A DNA stretch of 64,000 nucleotides. Origin: Circinella umbellata (Eukaryota; Mucoromycota; Mucoromycetes; Mucorales; Lichtheimiaceae). A program made the position numbers and the translations under genes. This document shows positions 46,781-58,056 of the stretch, piece after piece. The stretch lies in assembly GCA_025093555.1 (NCBI GenBank), contig JAIWNF010000044.1, forward strand, positions 62,001 through 126,000, given 5' to 3'. The notes under the pieces were generated by a model. That model had not been told where the DNA came from and ran no database searches. It was given only the letters and a program-made list of their open reading frames with translations. The first letter of the stretch is position 1. Each line of letters opens with the position of its first letter.

Positions 46781-48881
46781 TGCTTATTATATATAATAAC
46801 TTTTGTAACTGGAACGAAACGAACGAAAAAAAAAAAATTTCCCAAAAGTTTCAAACTACACAACAGCAGAAAAAAAAGGTCTTGTTCTTATCCAATAGAA
46901 GTAAAGCAATTTTTAATCTGTGCATAACCGATAAAAACCTTCTTTTCTTTTTTGACAACCGCCCCCCCCCCAAAAAAAATGGTCATGCTCACTCTTCTTT
47001 TAAGCACTATATAACACACAACTCTTTCTTTTAAGAATAAAAGAAGGATTCTTTTTTCTTCAACGACACTGATAAAATAATTAGTTTTGAACCTCTATCA
47101 TCAAGCTCTATTTATTTTTCAAACCTCTGCGATTAATCTCTATCATCAGCCACTATCATTTTTCTAAATGCCTAAAAACAAACATTATTGTATGATAGAG
47201 CAAACTGTATCAAAATAATACGTACTATATGCTCTAAAGGGATATGTCATAGATATTACACGTTATAATATTGAAGTGAAAAAAAAACCTATTTATGTAT
47301 ATATAAGAATTCTAGATAAACTGTTTATCTACTATTTATATACTACTAATACTTGCTATTTTATAGGAGAGAATAAAGAAATTATACGTAGTATCTGTTG
47401 GAACAAAAAAAAAAGCTTTGTATTGTATTTTGAAGATGGTCAAGATGGACAAAAAGATGAGAGTAGAGCTGAACTGATAGAAGTGGATCAGTATTATGGT
47501 CAGCATTTACAATACCAAGTTGATCACCAGAAAGCCTCTGATGAGATTAACGAGGGATTCAATAATACTTTGTTAGTGAAGGGAAAAAAAGGAAAAAAAA
47601 ACTTATATAGTATATTATTCACATATTGATAAGTTTAACTTTATTTACTATATGACTACAAAGTGTCAAAAAACAATTGCTCCAGTTATCAGGTTGTATA
47701 ATATTAATCCTTGAGCAGGTCAATGCTAGTGGGTTAAGAGTATAAGAAAAACCTGATTACTTTTCTTTTCGAAATTAAACCAAGATTGATACCGAAGTAG
47801 TAAAGAAACAGCAAAAGCCAAATGGTACTACTGTTGACATTTTTTTTGTTTATATAAAAGAATCTCTGGATGTCATGAATCAACTTTAATATATAAAATA
47901 GTCATATTCAATTATGGATAACGGCTCTATTCATAAAAGCCTTGACATAACTGATCTGATCACAAAAAGAAGCTATAATTATATATTATTACCCCCATAC
48001 TAACCCGATCGAGCAATTTTAATCTATAACAAAAAGCAAAATCAGAAGAATTAAAATACTTGATGAAGAAATCTTATACAGAAGTTTGTAATATTATCAA
48101 ACATTCTGATAACTGTTTAAATAAAAGTCCTATTATATTGGTTTGAGGGTTTTGTAAAAGAAAGGAAGGGGGAAAAGTCAATTTGAGTTGGGATGATCAA
48201 TTATCAAATATGATAATTCTTCTCATTTTTTAGTCAACTGTCCAGTACGCTGATCAGTTTCGACTCGTACATGGGGACCGATCTTTCTTTGTGAGCCTGA
48301 TGAACGTAACCTTCTTCGGGTTATTATGGATCTTCGCTGGAATCTGATACCCACACACGCTTTTGTTGGATACACTAATGTTATCCAAGAACTTTGCTGG
48401 CCCTATGGCGCTCATACTGGAATTTGATTTTCAATAATCATCCTTTTGACCCCCATACAAGTTTCTTGTTCGGCTTTAAAAATTATTCACTCGCTGCAAG
48501 TCCCCTCTGATGATTAGTCCTTTCTTGTTCTCGAAACATCGATTTCTTTAATTTTCTCTGTCTCATTCCTCTATATATATATTTACCAAAAAAAAAAACA
48601 TTCCATTTGTTTAGAGTCTGTTTCCCTATTATAATAGCTAGTAGATTGTCAATCTAGTTTATGACTTATATGTATTATTCTCTTTTTTTGGTGTTACATC
48701 CCTTTGATCCATTTTCATACATGTATATGCCGTAATAAAATTTTAACCTCATCCGATTTTTTAAAAAAAACAAAAAACTTGTTGTAGAGTTTAGTAAAAA
48801 TGCAACAAGTGAAATTTCAATTCGCGACAATTTGATACAGAAAACTGTAATAGATTTTTTTCGTTACAAAAAGAATACTAT
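46781..48881. other. Intergenic between BUD20 and DDX20, with weak coding-like pieces
   Basis: A plus-strand frame ending at 47629 has a charged, protein-like second half (FVLYFEDGQDGQKDESRAEL), but its first half is low-complexity and no flanking exon was found. The GC-richer island at 48235-48430 is listed separately. The last 150 bases precede the DDX20 start and include a T-run. Confidence 0.4.
48235..48430. other. Isolated coding-like island of normal base composition
   Basis: About 195 bases stand out from the AT-rich surroundings. Both strands have an open frame here. The minus-strand one, from 48416, reads with a protein-like, Lys-rich composition (KSVCGYQIPAKIHNNPKKVT, then FIRLTKKDRSPCTSRN) before a stop. 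The plus-strand frame from 48247 is hydrophobic (FFVSLMNVTFFGLLWIFAGI). It may be a fragment of a mobile-element gene or a non-coding RNA. I recognise neither. Confidence 0.35.
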
Positions 48882-51223
48882 ATGAATAGATCACGCGATG
48901 TTCAAATCAATGAAGACGTTGATTTTGAAGCACTTGTTCAAAATAAGTATTTATTAAAAGGACTTGAACAAGCTGGTTATTCTCGCCCTTCACCTATTCA
49001 GCTTCAAGCTATACCACTTGGACGATTAGGTGTTGATCTTATTGCTCAAGCAAAATCTGGAACAGGGAAAACAGTTGTATTTGGTGTCATTAGTCTTGAA
49101 GTGATTCGTCCTAATGTGACTCACCCTCAAGTAATAAAAAGAAAAATGATATGCATGTAATATATATTGGAGACTTAATTGTAATAACTTTTTGAATTAG
49201 GTACTGATGGTAGCACCTACACGCGAAATAGCAATACAAATAAGAGACGTTATTCGAAACTTGGCTAAATATACATCAAATATTCACTGTGAAGCATTTA
49301 TTGGAGGTACTGCGCAACATATGGATGTGAAACGTTTAAAAAATTGTCAAATTGTCGTTGGTACACCGGGTATACATTTATATTTTATTATTCTTAGAGA
49401 AAGGAGATCAAATGTATAAGAAACTAAAAAGCATAAGTTCATATTATATAGGTCGTTTAATGGCATTATTACATGATGAAAGTTTAAAAACTCGAGACAT
49501 TAAGTTATTTGTTATGGATGAAGCTGATAAGCTTTTATCCGAAGTATTTGGACAACAAATTCAGTAAGTATACACTTAGTAGATTGGTTGGATTAAAAAA
49601 AATTAAATTATTTGACTTCATTTAATAGATATATCAATAACAAACTTCCAAAAAAGAAACAAACGTTAGCATTTTCAGCTACTTTTACTCAAGATTTACT
49701 TGATTCATTTCAAAGTATGATGTGCCAACCACAAATTGTTCGTCTTACAACAGATGTTCCAGAACTTGAAGGTAAATATATGGCATAAAGAAGAAGAAAA
49801 CTATTACAAATGATTTAATTCTTTTTCTTTTTTTTTTTTTCAACCAATATTTAGAGGTTCAACAATATTATACAAAAATAATATTAGATTCCAAAGATGA
49901 AAATCAAAGTGAATATAAACAAAAACTCAAGATATATAAGATAAAATTTGAAACAGTTGCTGAATTATTAAGTAAAATTCCATTTTATCAATGCATGATT
50001 TTTGTTAATAGCATACCAAGGTATATAAAAAGACAAGAATTGTCAAAGAAAATTTCTTTTAGATACAAAAGAAAAACTCATCTAGATTTGTGCCTTAAAA
50101 AAAATAAAGAGCTATAGAACTATCAAAATGGTTGACTCAAGAAGGATGGAAGTCTGGCCATATTAGTGGGAGTTTAAGTCAACCACAAAGAATGGATGTA
50201 ATGGAAAAAATGCGTGATTTCAAATTACGAGTGCTTGTTTGTAGTGATTTGGTAAATATACAAATTCTCTTTTTTCTCCCTCGAGCATCGATTTTCTTTT
50301 TGAATTTTATATAGGTATATATATCCCAGTTATTTTTAACTAATATACGTTCTTGTTTTCTTCTTCTCTGTGTTGCTTCAAACCAGATTGCTCGTGGTAT
50401 TGATATTGATCGAGTCAATTTAGTTATTAATATTGATTATCCACGTGATGTGGATACATATATGCACCGTGTGGGTCGAACGGGTCGTTTCGGTAAGTAG
50501 AAAGTGAAGTAACAAAAAAAAAGAACTTATCTAATTGTGAATTAAATAGGAACATCGGGTATTGCTGTCAATTTATTTGGACCAGAAGATGAAGGTTTTA
50601 TGAGCTTATTGGAAGAAAAAGGTGTTCATTTGATGCCGTTACCTGGTAAGTTAATGTATAGAAAAAATGACAAGTAAAAAAAAACTAAAAGAAGAAAAAA
50701 ACACTAACATATTATATGTTTGTTTATAGATAATGTTTCCTATAGTGAATTTCGAAAAGCATTATCAGAAAATGAAGAGAAATTATTAAAGAAGCATGAG
50801 TCACAACTTGAAGCAAAAGGGGATAAACATAAATCATTTACTGCGCTGGATAAAAAGTTAAAAGAAAAACAAAGACACAATCGACATCAAGAGGAGATAC
50901 AAGAAGCATCCATAGTAACCGCTACCACCACGACAGAAAACAGTTACTATGGTGACGAAGATAATGTTAATGATAAAAATAAGTCTCGACAAAAGAAACA
51001 AAAAATAATGACTACAGAAGAAAAACAGCAAGATGAATCCTATGATTACTCTACATATAATTATGACTACCAATCAAATCATCATTACTATTATCATCCA
51101 CCACCATTTCCTCCTTTTTTTATTCCTCCACAAAATACTTTTTTCTCATCTTATAATAATAACAATGACAATGACAATGACAATAGCTCTAATCACTTTA
51201 TACCACCCAATTTGTATTTTTAA
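48882..51223 (+). CDS. DDX20: DEAD-box RNA helicase DDX20 (Gemin3), SMN complex
   Basis: Nine exons: 48882-49130, 49201-49369, 49452-49563, 49629-49771, 49855-50020, 50110-50251, 50387-50492, 50550-50645, 50730-51223; 558 residues. All helicase motifs are present: Q motif [22 protein letters not shown] (57-64), PTRE, VGTPGR, DEAD (162-165), SAT (193-195), ARGIDI and HRVGRTGR (354-361). The Gemin3-specific pattern is clear in [53 protein letters not shown] and [21 protein letters not shown]20 works with SMN and other Gemins in assembling Sm rings on snRNAs. The C-terminal tail is charged, then Tyr/Pro/Asn-rich, and is shorter than in animals. Exon 6 uses an AAAG acceptor. Confidence 0.9.
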
Positions 51224-51385
51224 TAATAAATAAATAAATATTATATATTAGTTGGATTATTATATGCAATTAAACAATGAATGAACGCGTGGGGGGAATC
51301 CAGTGGTTAACCCCGCCCGCAATTCTACTGTGTGATTTTTTTTTTTTCTCGTTGAACAGACAAGTGTTATTTTCAACAACTTACT

Positions 51386-52558
51386 ATGGCTGACAAGTAT
51401 AAATCTCTCAAAGTAAAAGAATTACAAGGTATATAATTGTATACATTGATGGTGGAGCAAGAGAGTTGAAAACGCGTCTTTTTCTTAAAAGAAAAAAAAA
51501 TTAATCATATTCAACTATTTGATACATGATATTATTTTTTGGTTTTTTAGAAATTCTTCAAAAGAATGGATTACCACATACTGGTAAAAAAGAAGATCTA
51601 ATTGATCGTCTTGTAAAAAACGATGAAAAAAAGGCTCTTGAATTAAGCTCTTTTGATGATCTTGCTGGATTAGAAGAATTTGAAGAATCTAAACTTGAAG
51701 ATTTAGAGTAAGTTTTTATTTTTAATATGCTCATGTAAAAAAGAGTACCATTTTGCTTTCTCCTTCTCCTCCAACCTTCTCTTTGCAACTTTTGAATTTT
51801 GACACAATGTTCGAATGCTTCTATTATTTAGTTCACTTACAGATCTAAAGTCAACTGCTACTACGACTACTGAAAAGAAACAAGATGATACACTTGTTGA
51901 TACTACAACAGAAGCTATTGACAAGGAAGCATCAAGTTCAGAACCAACAAAGAATACCACTGCCTCTACAACTATCACCAGCACGGAAGAAGAAAAGAAG
52001 ACTGAACCACCAGCTGAAGTAACAAAGCCTGGATCTGATTTTAAGTATACGCCTATTACTTTTGGCTCTCCTAAAACAACCAATACAACATCTAAACCCA
52101 TCGAGTTATCATCTACAACAAAAACAACCGATAGTGAACTTGAAAGAAAGATTGAACGAGCAAAACGATTCAACGTTGATTTGGATGAAAAGACAAAACA
52201 GCAATTACGTGCCGACCGATTTGGTGCAAGTGCTCCAAAGAAAATCAAAAATCCTGCTCCTGTGGTAAATTTTATATTAAAATTTTTCGTGTTTATTTTT
52301 TTTGGCTAAATTTATTAACGTGGTTGATATGCATTATGTTTTATGTGTTTTTAATAGAAACAACAGCAACAACAACAACCAGCTATTGATCCAGAAATAT
52401 TAAAGAAACGAGCAGAACGCTTTGGAATTCCTAGCAAGGAAGTTGAAGAAGAAAGGAAACGAAAGAGAGCAGAACGATTTGGTATTCCTACCAAAGAAGC
52501 AGAAGAAGAAAAGAAAAGAAGACGTGCTGAACGTTTTAATACAGTAAGCTTTTTTTAA
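51386..52558 (+). CDS. THO1: SAP-domain mRNP protein, THO1/SARNP (CIP29) family
   Basis: Four exons: 51386-51428, 51551-51707, 51832-52264, 52358-52558; 277 residues. The N-terminal SAP domain (about 1-42) reads YKSLKVKELQ, EILQKNGLPHTGKKEDLIDR. SAP domains bind nucleic acid, and Tho1/SARNP proteins package nascent mRNA for export with Sub2/UAP56. A Thr/Ser-rich acidic linker follows. The C-terminal half carries the family's repeated R-A-x-R-F-G/N motif (RADRFGAS, RAERFGIPS, RAERFGIPT, RAERFNT), the Sub2-binding elements of SARNP. The stop model ends VSFF; the same GTAAGC could be a donor leading to another short 3' exon, so the last residues are uncertain. It starts 162 bases after DDX20 on the same strand. 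Confidence 0.88.
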
Positions 52559-53038
52559 AATTGATTTTTTGATCCTATAGACACATAATTATATAAACAA
52601 TTTATTAATTAGTAATATTCAATCATAATAACTTAGAGCAAGTAATAAAACAAATAAATAAAAGAAAGGGAACAGATAGAGAAGTATATAGAAAAAGAAG
52701 GTTTGGTGAATAGAAAAAAAGCATGTTTGAATGTACAAAAAAAAGTGGGTACATATATATTTTTTTACCCCCTTTTTCTTTTCTTTTGGTTTAATAATAA
52801 TAAATAATAATGACTTTAACGTTATATAAAAGAAAAGGAAAGAAAACACACATCTTAAAAAGTACAATCACAGAGAGAGAAAAGAAGGGGAGAGTATGGT
52901 AAGAAGGAGAGAGAGATAGAATTAATTATGCGGTATATATATGATAATTGGGGGGAAAGATAATTTAAATACAAACAATTTAATGCTTATTATTACTAGT
53001 TTGATTGATATTATTTTTTTTACGATGATTTTTTTTAG
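52559..53038. other. Convergent 3' flanks of THO1 and the CH-kinase gene
   Basis: AT-rich sequence with poly-A and GA-rich runs. It probably contains both polyadenylation regions. No gene seen. Confidence 0.55.
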
Positions 53039-54803
53039 TTAGTTTTTTAAAAGCTTTTCAACAGCTTTTGGATCCATATGTTGTAATGCTAATGTATGTG
53101 ATAAAAGAGCTTGATTTTCAATTAATGCACGCTGTTCTTGAGGTGTTAATCCAAGTGCTTTTGAATATTTTCGAATACTTTCTGCTTGTGGATGATTTTC
53201 AAGAGAGATATTAAAAGTTTCATGTCGTTGATGACTCCATGTAGTAGAAATTTCTTGAACAGCGTTCGTACTTTGAGTTGAATCTTGTGAACCGGATCGA
53301 TCTTGATTTGATCGATTATAGATTTTTGCTGAAAATATCCACTTTGTATTTATAATGTATTATTGTTTAAAAGTTAGTTTCAATTAATGATTGGTATAGA
53401 TGGGTTGATAAAAGAAGAAAAAAATAATTCTGAACTTACATCATAGGAAGGCTGTTGATCTTTGACTTTGGGTGGGCATGAAAATGCCAATTTTTTACAA
53501 TCTTTGTGACAAATCAAAGCACATACTAATATTATTTAAAAAAAATAATGGTAAGTTTTTCTTTGCTTTTCAAAAAATATAGAAATATATTATATATAGG
53601 CTACCTTCACAGAAAATGGCTTGCGATTTTGTTAAATCACCACATACTTTACATTCGACCACTGAGTATATTTTATAAAGTCATGTTAGTAAGCTATTGT
53701 TTCGTTTTTTTTATTAATTTCGTTTTACCTTTTCCAAATGAAGTTTGAATAAATTGATGAGTGGTATAGTCTCCATTAACACTACTTGCTAAACCACTAT
53801 CGTGAGAAATTTTAGAAGAGTACCCTATATCGGGCGATGTAGCTCTGGTATCGTAATGATAATTTGTTGACATAGTATTAGTTCGTGATGATAATGTTTC
53901 ATCTTTTGTAAAAAGTAATTGAGGTGTAGATGGTCTTTGTTGTTGCTGTTCAATTGAATGATAATAATCACTTGAAGATGAAGCTGGACGTATTATACTG
54001 TTTTGTTTATTATGAGATCGTTTATGTTGTTCAAGATAAGATGAAATACCGTGTGTAGAAGATTGATTATTCTTTTTTAATCTACGTTGGTTAGCTCGAA
54101 TCCAAGAGTGTTCCTTAAGTTGTGTTGCTGTAGGTCGTTCCTTAGGATCCTTTTGAAAACAACAAAGCAAAAAGCTATGCATATCTTGAGAAATATTGGA
54201 AGGTAAAGGTGGATAATTATCCTCCACAATTCGAAACATGGCGGACATAGCAATCATATCTGCATAAGGTGGTTTTCCAGTTACTAGTTCAATTAATGTA
54301 CATCCCAATGACCAAATATCGGATTTAGTAGAAGCACCTTTTAGTTCGATTACTTCAGGTGCCATCCAATTTGGAGTACCTGATACAGAACCTGGATCGG
54401 ATGCTTTGATTTTAAGATTAAGTGAAACACCAAAATCAGATAATTTGACATCGCCAGTTTTTGTAGTCAAAATATTGGCTGCTTTTAAATCACAATGAAC
54501 GACTTCGTTGACATGCAAATATTCGAGACCATTGAGAATTTTAATACAAAAGGAAGCGACAAGTTTTTCAGGAAAAGAACCAAAAGCTTTGAGTGTGGAC
54601 ATTAAAGACCCATTCTCGGCATATTCTAAAACAATATTCATGTGATGTTTGCTTCGAATAAATCCAAGATACTGAATTACATTGGAATGACCTAAAGTTT
54701 TTAATAAACTAACTTCTTTCTATATTATTGAAACAAAAAAGTTAGGACCGATTTCTTTTTCTTCAGCTTTTCCTTTTTCTGTTTCCTCGACATTCCCTCC
54801 CTC

Positions 54804-54870
<67 letters not shown>

Positions 54871-57759
54871 TCTCTCCTGAGCTTCTAAATGGGGGGGGGA
54901 CAACATTTACCATAATTTCTTTATCGAGTTCTGCATCATCAAGTTGGATTCGTTTAACTGCTACCGTTTCTCCAGTTGACATATCCAATGCACGATATAC
55001 AGATCCAAACTGACCTTTACCAATACAATTGCCAAGTTGCTATTAATTTTATTTTTAAAAAAGCTATGTTAGTATCTGATTTATATAAATAAATCATTAT
55101 AACAAAAAGATATATATACATAGAGCAACCAGTCATGCTTACATATTGAGCTCGTGTTAATCCATCCTTGCTTTTAAGTAATAATTTTTCTCTACCCTTA
55201 GTACCACCATTCTCTTGCTTAATTACTTCCATAGATTTTAATAAGTGGCGATCCAGCTTCCGTCCCAAACTTTCAGTTTGTTGTTGCTGGATTTCATCAC
55301 TATGCGAGGGATTGTGATGACGTGCTGCAAATGTAGCACTTTTACGTCGATGTTGTCTACGATATTGAGTACTATCATCATTTGCTGATAATGTTGCTGA
55401 GGATGGAGTCAATGGTGTTTCTGATGATTCTGAAGATGAAGCAGATGATAAAAATGAATGACATGATGAAGCGGAAGATCTACGTGATAAATAAATACTT
55501 CCTTCTCCACACATACTGTTACTACTATTATTCAAAGTACAGCTTGTCTTGTTTGTATTATGAGGTCGATTATGAGATGAAATTGCGGGTGCTGAAGGTC
55601 GACGTAACTTTAAATCTTCAGTTGTTTTATGACATAAAGATTCTTGCTGATGACTAGATCGTCTTTTTTTGGATGTAGGGCGTAAAGGTGATTTAGGTGG
55701 TCGTACAAAAGATGAATCAATTCCAATACTATTATTATTATTATTATCACCAGGATGCTGTTGTAATTGAGATTGTAATGATAAAGAAGATGTTGTAATG
55801 ACAGTAGGAGAGAGACTAAAAATCTCACGTACATCACGATAGTTACAGATGAATGAGACATTGTCACACGAGATAGGGTCTTGTCCTGCTGTGTTACCAT
55901 TGTTGCTATCGTTATTGTCTTCACTACTTCTAATTACAATGGGAGCATCTGAATAATAATAAAAAAGTGTTAATGCATTAGTTTTTCTTTCTCCTTCTTT
56001 TTTTTTACCCCTTATTTTTAGAAGATAAAACTAAATGTCTTTTTCTCCTAAAATAAGCTATATCATCCGCAATCGTATAATTTATCAAATGAAAAGATAA
56101 TAATAAAAATAATAAAATGTAACTCGATCAAAAAACAACAAACTTACTCATCTCCTTGCTCACTGGTTGAGAATGATGTTTCTCCTTTACTTCGTCTTGA
56201 TCCCCTACGTCTTTATCTTTTTGCTGATATATCTTGTCACTATTCATTCTTGGTTTTTTCATTTCATCCTCCTTTTTATATAATTCGTTTAACTCCTTTT
56301 CATTCATTATTGACTTTGTATACATTTGTGCAATCACTAATATAGTATGAATAACCTAAACAAAATAATCCCAATTTTTTCATACGAATACTAGTTAGCT
56401 AAAAAAAAAGACACAATTTTCTTCTTTTCTTTTTTCGCAAAAATAATAGTTTAAAGAGAGATGAGAGGAGGGAGGATAAAGACACTAAAACCAATATGTA
56501 AAAGCGTAGGGATTTTGATTTTTTCTTTTGGTCATTCATTATCTCTTGGTGTACAAACCCCCCTCTCCCAAAAGAAAAAATAAAGCTTTTTTTTTATTCT
56601 TGTTTTTCTCTTCACTAGCGAACTTACCGCTGGGATATCTTTGGCTTCAAAAAGATCGATTGTTTCAAACAATTGGGAATCATTTAATCCAAGCTATATT
56701 TTAAGAAATAAAATATGAACATAGTAAAATGTACGTAAGTAAATAAAAAATACAAGTTATTAATGCCTTGTAATTGACAACCTTTCTTTATTTCCCTCTC
56801 TCCTTTTTTTCTCAGCTAGCTTCTCCTACTTCTTTTCCTTTCTCTCTCGCTCCCTTTATTACTCATATGAGTTCATATGCCCACAAAGAAAATTACTAGC
56901 ACAAAAAATAACGTCACAAACTTACTTGTCTAGCTCCTTGTAAAAATCGAGTAATGTTATCCATCTAACAAAACAAATATTAAGTAAAAATTATTTGTAA
57001 GTAATAGTATTGAAAAGATTGAATGAATTGAATAAACTGTGGCCTTTTGTTTTTACCTTGATAAACGATAAATCTCGTTGTCCAACATGTTTAATTGTTC
57101 CTGGACGTAGCTTGTTTACCAAACTATAAAAAAAGTTATATATGATGAGCTTTAGCCTTTTTTTTTTCTTTTTTTTTACTTATATATTTAGAGTGCTACT
57201 CTTTGAATTCATTTCTCTTGTTTTTATTTTAATTTTTTTTTTTCACATGTGTAAATATTAAAAAAAGGTTGCGAAAAATAAAAATAAAAATAAAAATAAA
57301 ATAGCCCTGACGCATAGGATAGTAAAGAATGATAGAAAGGGAATAAAAAAAGAAAACACTACACGGAATGTATGCTTATATTTGTATCTAGATTGAGATA
57401 AATGAAAATAACGTAAATTGTAACACATACTTGCATAATAATACGCCATCTTTTAATTCATCATGTAAGTGATCAACTTCAATACATGTATTATGATCAT
57501 CATCATCAATAAGTATTGTATTTAAAAAATTGGTCGCTTTTTGTTTATCATGATTCAGTTGATCTTGTTTCATTTTATCGAATAAAATATCTGCTCCACT
57601 TTTAGATCGAGCAATCCGACTTTGTGTTGCTGTTGCCCCTGCCGTTGCTGTAGCCGTTGGTGAATTGGGTGATAGTAAGGATGATGATGTTGTTGTTGTT
57701 ATGGTAGCAGTGGTGTTGTTGACAACCTCAGTATTTGTACCTGATGGAATAGCTGTCAT
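53039..57759 (-). CDS. Calponin-homology + Cdc7/SepH-like protein kinase + C1 domain protein
   Basis: Eleven exons: 57759-57431, 57123-57057, 56964-56926, 56693-56628, 56355-56148, 55948-55143, 55039-54911, 54719-53729, 53661-53605, 53525-53440, 53341-53039; 1026 residues, all phases agree. A CH domain (72-182) is seen in LHDELKDGVLLCNLVNKLRP, GLNDSQLFETIDLFE and VIHTILVIAQM. After a disordered Ser/Asn/Gln-rich linker comes a kinase (505-755): GKGQFGSVY, AVK (Lys534), HCDLKAANIL, DFG (643-645), SGTPNWMAPEVIEL and DIWSLGC. The catalytic block resembles Cdc7/SepH/Cdc15 septation kinases. A C1 zinc domain (about 870-913) follows: HQFIQTSF, CKVC, FCEVCALICHKDC, FSC. A helical tail ends the protein. 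Likely cytoplasmic, coupling cytoskeleton and membrane lipid to phosphorylation; this role is inferred. The exon-11 acceptor (ATACAAAG) was chosen because the stronger TTTTCAG breaks the frame. Confidence 0.85.
54805..54872. repeat. Compound CT/GT microsatellite in a kinase-gene intron
   Basis: About 24 CT units followed by about 9 GT units lie inside the 191-base intron between exons 7 and 8 of the CH-kinase gene (GA/CA on the transcribed strand). The tract is close to the donor side and is likely length-polymorphic. Confidence 0.95.
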
Positions 57760-58025
57760 TTTCAATTAATTATATACTATAAGTTGTTTGCTATGTTTCG
57801 AATCCTAAAACACAAATATGGCACAATGAAAAAAAAAGGATATAGAGAAGAAAAGTTTAAAATAATAGTAGCAATAGTAGTAGCTAGCAACTACACACAA
57901 TAAGAATAATAAAAAGATATTGTGCTTTTCTTTTTTTTCCTTTTCTTCACAACTACACAAAAACAAAGAATCCAAAAAAAAAAGAAGAAAGAAAAGAAAA
58001 AAGGAAGAGAGAGGAAAGGTAAATA

Positions 58026-58056
<31 letters not shown>

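Noticed and set aside
47276..47629. 117-codon plus-strand frame as a gene
   Set aside because: Only the second half looks protein-like, the first half is low complexity, and no conserved family or adjoining exon was found. It is noted only as a weak fragment.
53330..53341. TTTTCAG acceptor for the last exon of the CH-kinase gene
   Set aside because: It looks stronger as a splice signal but gives a frame with early stops; the acceptor just upstream keeps phase 0 and the long conserved-looking tail.
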